From contig NZ_JAEKKT010000199.1 of assembly GCF_019510245.1 (NCBI RefSeq), forward strand, positions 1 to 45,563: DNA of 45,563 nucleotides, in the 5' to 3' direction. The notes below the pieces were generated by a model. The model saw nothing but the letters and a program-made list of their open reading frames with translations. It was not told the DNA's origin and did no database searches. The DNA is from Streptomyces sp. Its GTDB lineage: Bacteria; Actinomycetota; Actinomycetes; Streptomycetales; Streptomycetaceae. Position numbers and translations under genes: made by a program. Below, one piece after another: positions 42,796 through 45,563 of this stretch; the stretch's first letter is position 1, and each line of letters begins with the position of its first letter.

Positions 42796-43422
42796 CTAGG
42801 AGCCGATCGCCTCGATGTTGGCGGCCCGGCGGGCGTAGACGTCCTCCCGCCGGTCCGCCACCTGCCGCAGCGCTTCCTTCCGCTCCCGCCTGGAGAGCCG
42901 GTCGAGATACACGCGCCCGTTCACATGGTCGGTCTCGTGCGCCAGGCAGCGGGCGAAATACCCGGTTCCCTCGACGGTGAGCGGGTTGCCGTGCTTGTCC
43001 TGCCCGTGGACGACGGCCCGGTCCGGCCGCGGTACGTCCATCGCGGCGCCCGGCACCGACAGGCACCCCTCGACGTCGTCGAGCAGCCGCCGTCCGGCCG
43101 GGTCCGGTGCCTCCAGGACGGGGTTGACGATGTGCCCGACATGCCGGACACCGTGATCGTCGGGGCAGTCGTACACGAACAGCCGCAGATCGACCCCGAC
43201 CTGGTTCGCCGCGAGGCCGGCTCCCTCCGCGATGTACATCGTGAGGAACATGTCGTCGATGAGCGCGGCGAGGTCGGGACCGAACTCGGTGACGTCCCGG
43301 CACGGCTTGTGCAGGACGTCCTCACCGGTCTCGGTGATCCGGCGCACCGAACCGCGCCGGGCCTCGGGAGCGTGCCTGGGGTAGTAGTCCATGGGGTTCC
43401 CCTGGACGAAGACGCGTGGCAT
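42796..43422 (-). CDS. def: Peptide deformylase
   Basis: 208 residues. It removes the formyl group from nascent proteins. All three motifs are present: G-A-G-L-A-A-N-Q-V-G, E-G-C-L-S-V-P-G and the metal site H-E-T-D-H-V-N-G. The ATG at 43422 has AAGGAG upstream; an internal ATG 10 codons later (M-D-Y-Y) is the alternative. The C-terminal helix R-R-E-R-K-E-A is basic. Streptomyces carry several deformylase genes, so this may be an auxiliary copy. Convergent with the reductase gene, six bases apart. Confidence 0.95.
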   Translation of the reverse strand: MPRVFVQGNPMDYYPRHAPEARRGSVRRITETGEDVLHKPCRDVTEFGPDLAALIDDMFLTMYIAEGAGLAANQVGVDLRLFVYDCPDDHGVRHVGHIVNPVLEAPDPAGRRLLDDVEGCLSVPGAAMDVPRPDRAVVHGQDKHGNPLTVEGTGYFARCLAHETDHVNGRVYLDRLSRRERKEALRQVADRREDVYARRAANIEAIGS

Positions 43423-43578
43423 CGCGGTGTCTCCTTCTCGGATCTCGGGGCCGCCGCTCCGTACGGGCGGCCTGCACCGAGCATCCCAGGAGTCACCGGA
43501 TCACGGGCGGGCCTGTGGAAAACCCTCGCGGTGACCCGCGACCTGTGGAGAACCGGGAGAAGGGCGGGCACGCCGGAA

Positions 43579-43607
43579 GGGCCGCTGCCCCCGAGCGGCT
43601 GCGGCCC
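43579..43607 (-). terminator. Candidate terminator downstream of the NlpC/P60 gene
   Basis: GGGCCGC (43579-43585) pairs with GCGGCCC (43601-43607), with a nested GCCGCT/AGCGGC stem. It lies 46 bases beyond the NlpC/P60 stop; no T-run is visible. Confidence 0.35.
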
Positions 43608-43652
43608 TACCGTGCTTGCGTGATGCCTGAGTTGTCCCGGTTGCCCGGGTTG

Positions 43653-44459
43653 TCAGAGCACCCGCACCGCGCCGGTCGGCGGGTCGTACGACAGCGGGTG
43701 CTCACCGACACCGCTGGAGGGGTTCTGGGCGCCCACGAACATGCCGTCGCCGACGTACACCGCCACGTGGTAGGCGCTGCCGGCGCTGCCCCAGTAGAGG
43801 ATGTCGCCGGGCTGGAGGTTGCTCAGCGAGACCTGGGTGCCCTGCGTCGACTGGTCCTGGGAGACGCGCGGCAGGCTGACGCCGACCGACTTGAAGGCGG
43901 CCTGGACGAGACCCGAGCAGTCCCACGAGTTGGGGCCCGTGCCGCCGGAGACGTAGGCGTCGCCGATCTGCGCCTTCACGAAGGCGACCACCGCGGCGGC
44001 CGAACCGGTCGCCGTGGACGTGCTCGTGGAGGTGCTGGAGGCCGTGGAGGCGCTGAGGGTGGTCCGCTCGGCGCTGCGCGAGGCGGCGCGCTCCGCGGCG
44101 GCCTTACGGGCCTCCTCGGCCTTCTTCTTCTTGGCCTCGGCCTTCTGCTTCGCCTCGGCGAGGTCCGCCTTGGCTTGCTTCGCGGCATTTGCGGCCGCCG
44201 CGTCGCGCTCGGCCTGGAGGGTGTAGTTCGCCGCGGCCTGCTGCGTGGCGTCGGCGGACTGGGCCACCTGGGTGGCCAGATCGGCCGTCAGGGTGGGCAG
44301 TTCGAGCGTCTGCGTCACGGGTTCGGCGGCACTCGCCGAGGCCGCGCCCGCCGCTGCCATGCCGAGGACGCCACCGGCAACTCCGGCGCGCACGGCGATG
44401 CTTGTCGTCGCGCTGCGGCGGGGCTTCCGGTGGCTGCGTATGTGAGCGGTGTGGGACAT
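43653..44459 (-). CDS. NlpC/P60 cell-wall hydrolase with coiled-coil
   Basis: 268 residues from ATG 44459 (M-S-H-T-A-H); a longer start exists but carries no ribosome site. Basic N-terminus, signal peptide ending A-S-A-S-A-A, an Ala/Lys/Glu-rich coiled coil (about 60-135), a Ser/Thr-rich linker and the NlpC/P60 domain (about 150-268): catalytic cysteine in D-C-S-G-L-V-Q-A-A-F, histidine in Y-H-V-A-V-Y-V-G. It cuts peptidoglycan stem peptides outside the cell, like RipA-type endopeptidases with inhibitory coiled coils. In actinobacteria such genes are often under a c-di-AMP riboswitch; none was recognised here. Confidence 0.9.
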   Translation of the reverse strand: MSHTAHIRSHRKPRRSATTSIAVRAGVAGGVLGMAAAGAASASAAEPVTQTLELPTLTADLATQVAQSADATQQAAANYTLQAERDAAAANAAKQAKADLAEAKQKAEAKKKKAEEARKAAAERAASRSAERTTLSASTASSTSTSTSTATGSAAAVVAFVKAQIGDAYVSGGTGPNSWDCSGLVQAAFKSVGVSLPRVSQDQSTQGTQVSLSNLQPGDILYWGSAGSAYHVAVYVGDGMFVGAQNPSSGVGEHPLSYDPPTGAVRVL

Positions 44460-45250
44460 GGGAACAACCGGTATCAGGGGCTCCTTCATATCTACAAGAA
44501 ACGTGTGCTGCGCCACAGTTGCTCAACCGAGACCGTGAATCCCTCGGGTGTCTTTCTTTATTGACGCCGTAACGGACATTGTGGACGCCTGTGATCAAGC
44601 CCGTGATCACGCTCTTTCGCTGTTACGTCCGGATTGCCCCCCGCTTACCATCGGTTTGGATGGTTGGCCAAGCCCCGCTCTCAGGCGCCTCTCATGGATG
44701 TGGCGGAGGTCACGGAACGGTTACCGGGAGGGGTGCGTCTCGCGCGGGACCGGGCCGGGGTCGAGCCGGCCGCGGATCCGGGTCGCGGTCCGCCGGGGTT
44801 CGTGAACGCGTGCACGCGTCCACACCGCGCCCCGCGCCTCCCTCTGATGTGTGAATGCGGTCCTCTATCAAGGCGCCCCGTCCATCGCGAATTTGCATGC
44901 AGGGGAACTCTCTTGATATGGAGACGGTCCCTCCGGACCCCCTCCGGCCAGCACCGACGGTCGAAAATGTCACTTCTGGTGATCAGCTGAACGCTTCGCG
45001 TGTGAAGATCACTACTCATCCGACTTCATGATCGATCGTCAGGTGGTGGAGATCACAAAGCTTGTGCAATACCCCGTGTCGCAGATCACAGAGCGGCGGG
45101 CATAAGATGCGAGGCAGTTGGGCTTGTGACCTGCTTCACATGTTCGCGATCTTCGCCCGGGACGCGCGGGGTTCGCGTGACGGACGAGGCAGGTGGGGAG
45201 CCCGATCCGAACCGCCACCAGTCAGTGCCGACTGAGAGGAGCGAGGAGCG
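44460..45250. promoter_or_regulatory. Long regulatory interval between the NlpC/P60 and nuoA genes
   Basis: 791 bases without a gene. It contains CGTGATCACG (44602-44611, perfect 10-bp palindrome), ACGCGTGCACGCGT (44806-44819, perfect 14-bp palindrome overlapping a Rex-like half pattern GTGAACGCGTGCAC), CACAA-AGC-TTGTG (45056-45068), TAAGAT at 45103-45108 as likely nuo -10, and the Rex operator listed separately. The 5' leader of the NlpC/P60 gene is long. I see no tRNA, repeat or small ORF with support. Confidence 0.55.
45124..45141 (+). promoter_or_regulatory. Rex operator (ROP) upstream of nuoA
   Basis: TTGTGACCTGCTTCACAT matches the consensus TTGTGAnnnnnnTCACAA at 11 of 12 fixed positions. 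Rex is the NADH/NAD+ sensing repressor of Streptomyces, whose known targets include nuo, cyd and hem genes. It lies 15 bases after the TAAGAT -10 candidate and 109 bases before the nuoA start, so a bound repressor would cover the transcription start. Confidence 0.8.
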
Positions 45251-45563
45251 GTGAACGCCTATGCGCCCATCCTCGTACTGGGAGCCCTCGGGGCAGGCTT
45301 TGCGATCTTCTCCGTGGTCATGGCCACGCTGATCGGTCCGAAGCGGTACAACCGCGCCAAGCTCGAAGCCTACGAGTGCGGAATCGAGCCGACCCCCACG
45401 CCGGCCGGCGGCGGGCGTTTCCCGATCAAGTACTACCTGACGGCGATGCTCTTCATCGTCTTCGACATCGAGATCGTCTTCCTCTACCCCTGGGCCGTCA
45501 CCTTCGACGCCCTGGGTGTTTTCGGGCTCGTGGAGATGCTGCTCTTCGTGCTCACCGTCTTCG
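45251..45563 (+). CDS. nuoA: NADH-quinone oxidoreductase subunit A (5' part; truncated by the window end)
   Basis: The GTG at 45251 follows GAGGAG. Over 104 codons the frame stays open and reads M-N-A-Y-A-P-I-L-V-L-G, a membrane helix, L-I-G-P-K-R-Y-N, E-A-Y-E-C-G-I-E-P-T (the NuoA signature with its conserved cysteine), then F-P-I-K-Y-Y-L-T-A-M-L-F-I-V-F-D-I-E-I-V-F-L-Y-P-W, a second helix, and the start of a third. NuoA is a small membrane subunit of complex I that lies next to the quinone channel; it accepts electrons for menaquinone. The remaining nuo genes should follow to the right. Confidence 0.93.
   Translation, partial: MNAYAPILVLGALGAGFAIFSVVMATLIGPKRYNRAKLEAYECGIEPTPTPAGGGRFPIKYYLTAMLFIVFDIEIVFLYPWAVTFDALGVFGLVEMLLFVLTVF

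Noticed and set aside
44460..44800. c-di-AMP (ydaO-type) riboswitch before the NlpC/P60 gene
   Set aside because: Expected from related actinobacterial genes, but the conserved blocks of that riboswitch were not found on the minus strand.

Overview
The window is high-GC actinobacterial DNA, almost certainly from a Streptomyces chromosome. It has strong codon bias, many GTG starts, ATGA/GTGA stop-start overlaps, an SsgA-like sporulation protein, a futalosine-pathway menaquinone gene, and short repeat families that I recall as widespread in Streptomyces. From memory, the order mqnC ... menG/ubiE ... geranylgeranyl reductase ... peptide deformylase ... NlpC/P60 ... nuoA matches the S. coelicolor region around SCO4550-SCO4562. 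No search was run.

Left edge (1-1395): the 3' end of a group II intron (domains V and VI) runs directly into the body of a TnpB gene of an IS200/IS605-type element. The intron has therefore split tnpB. The right end of this IS touches the last codon of eccC and probably supplies its stop codon.

Type VII secretion region (1392-18857): a three-ATPase EccC with an N-terminal FHA-like domain faces a divergent WXG100-sized gene. Two paralogous modules follow. Module A (6833-9279) and module B (14408-18176) each encode a small helical protein with a central W-K-x-x-R-K motif, a large WXG/T7SS-signal-type membrane protein, and one or two members of a family of about 200 residues. The large protein of module A is broken by a one-base frameshift. 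Between the modules lie small hypothetical genes, gene remnants, a minimal GntR regulator and a lipoprotein/secreted-protein pair. No EccB, EccD, EccE or MycP is present; they may lie left of the window.

Tad/Flp pilus region (19342-32286): genes for a SAF-domain CpaB-like protein, CpaE-like ATPase, CpaF ATPase, TadB, TadC, Flp pilin, TadE (frameshifted), a second TadE/F-like protein and TadG-like protein follow in near-continuous order. After an opposing ECF sigma factor with a membrane-spanning, Gly-Asn/Gly-His-rich tail and an SsgA-like gene come a LysM-BTAD membrane protein and a prepilin peptidase. Together they can make, process, extrude and possibly regulate a type IVc pilus.

Menaquinone and cell-surface region (32371-44459): mqnC and a small amidohydrolase-like gene; a GH18-like lipoprotein; a membrane-anchored deacetylase/glycosyltransferase with an acyltransferase (probably one surface polysaccharide); menG/ubiE; a PASTA-domain protein; a GNAT acetyltransferase; a MenJ-like reductase; peptide deformylase; and an NlpC/P60 hydrolase.

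Right edge (44460-45563): a long regulatory interval with a clear Rex-type operator precedes nuoA, the first gene of the complex I operon, which is cut by the window end. Menaquinone synthesis genes thus sit beside the enzyme that reduces menaquinone.

The two single-base frameshifts (near 8280 and 24865), with a possibly altered gene 3' end near 12450, could be real decay or assembly errors.
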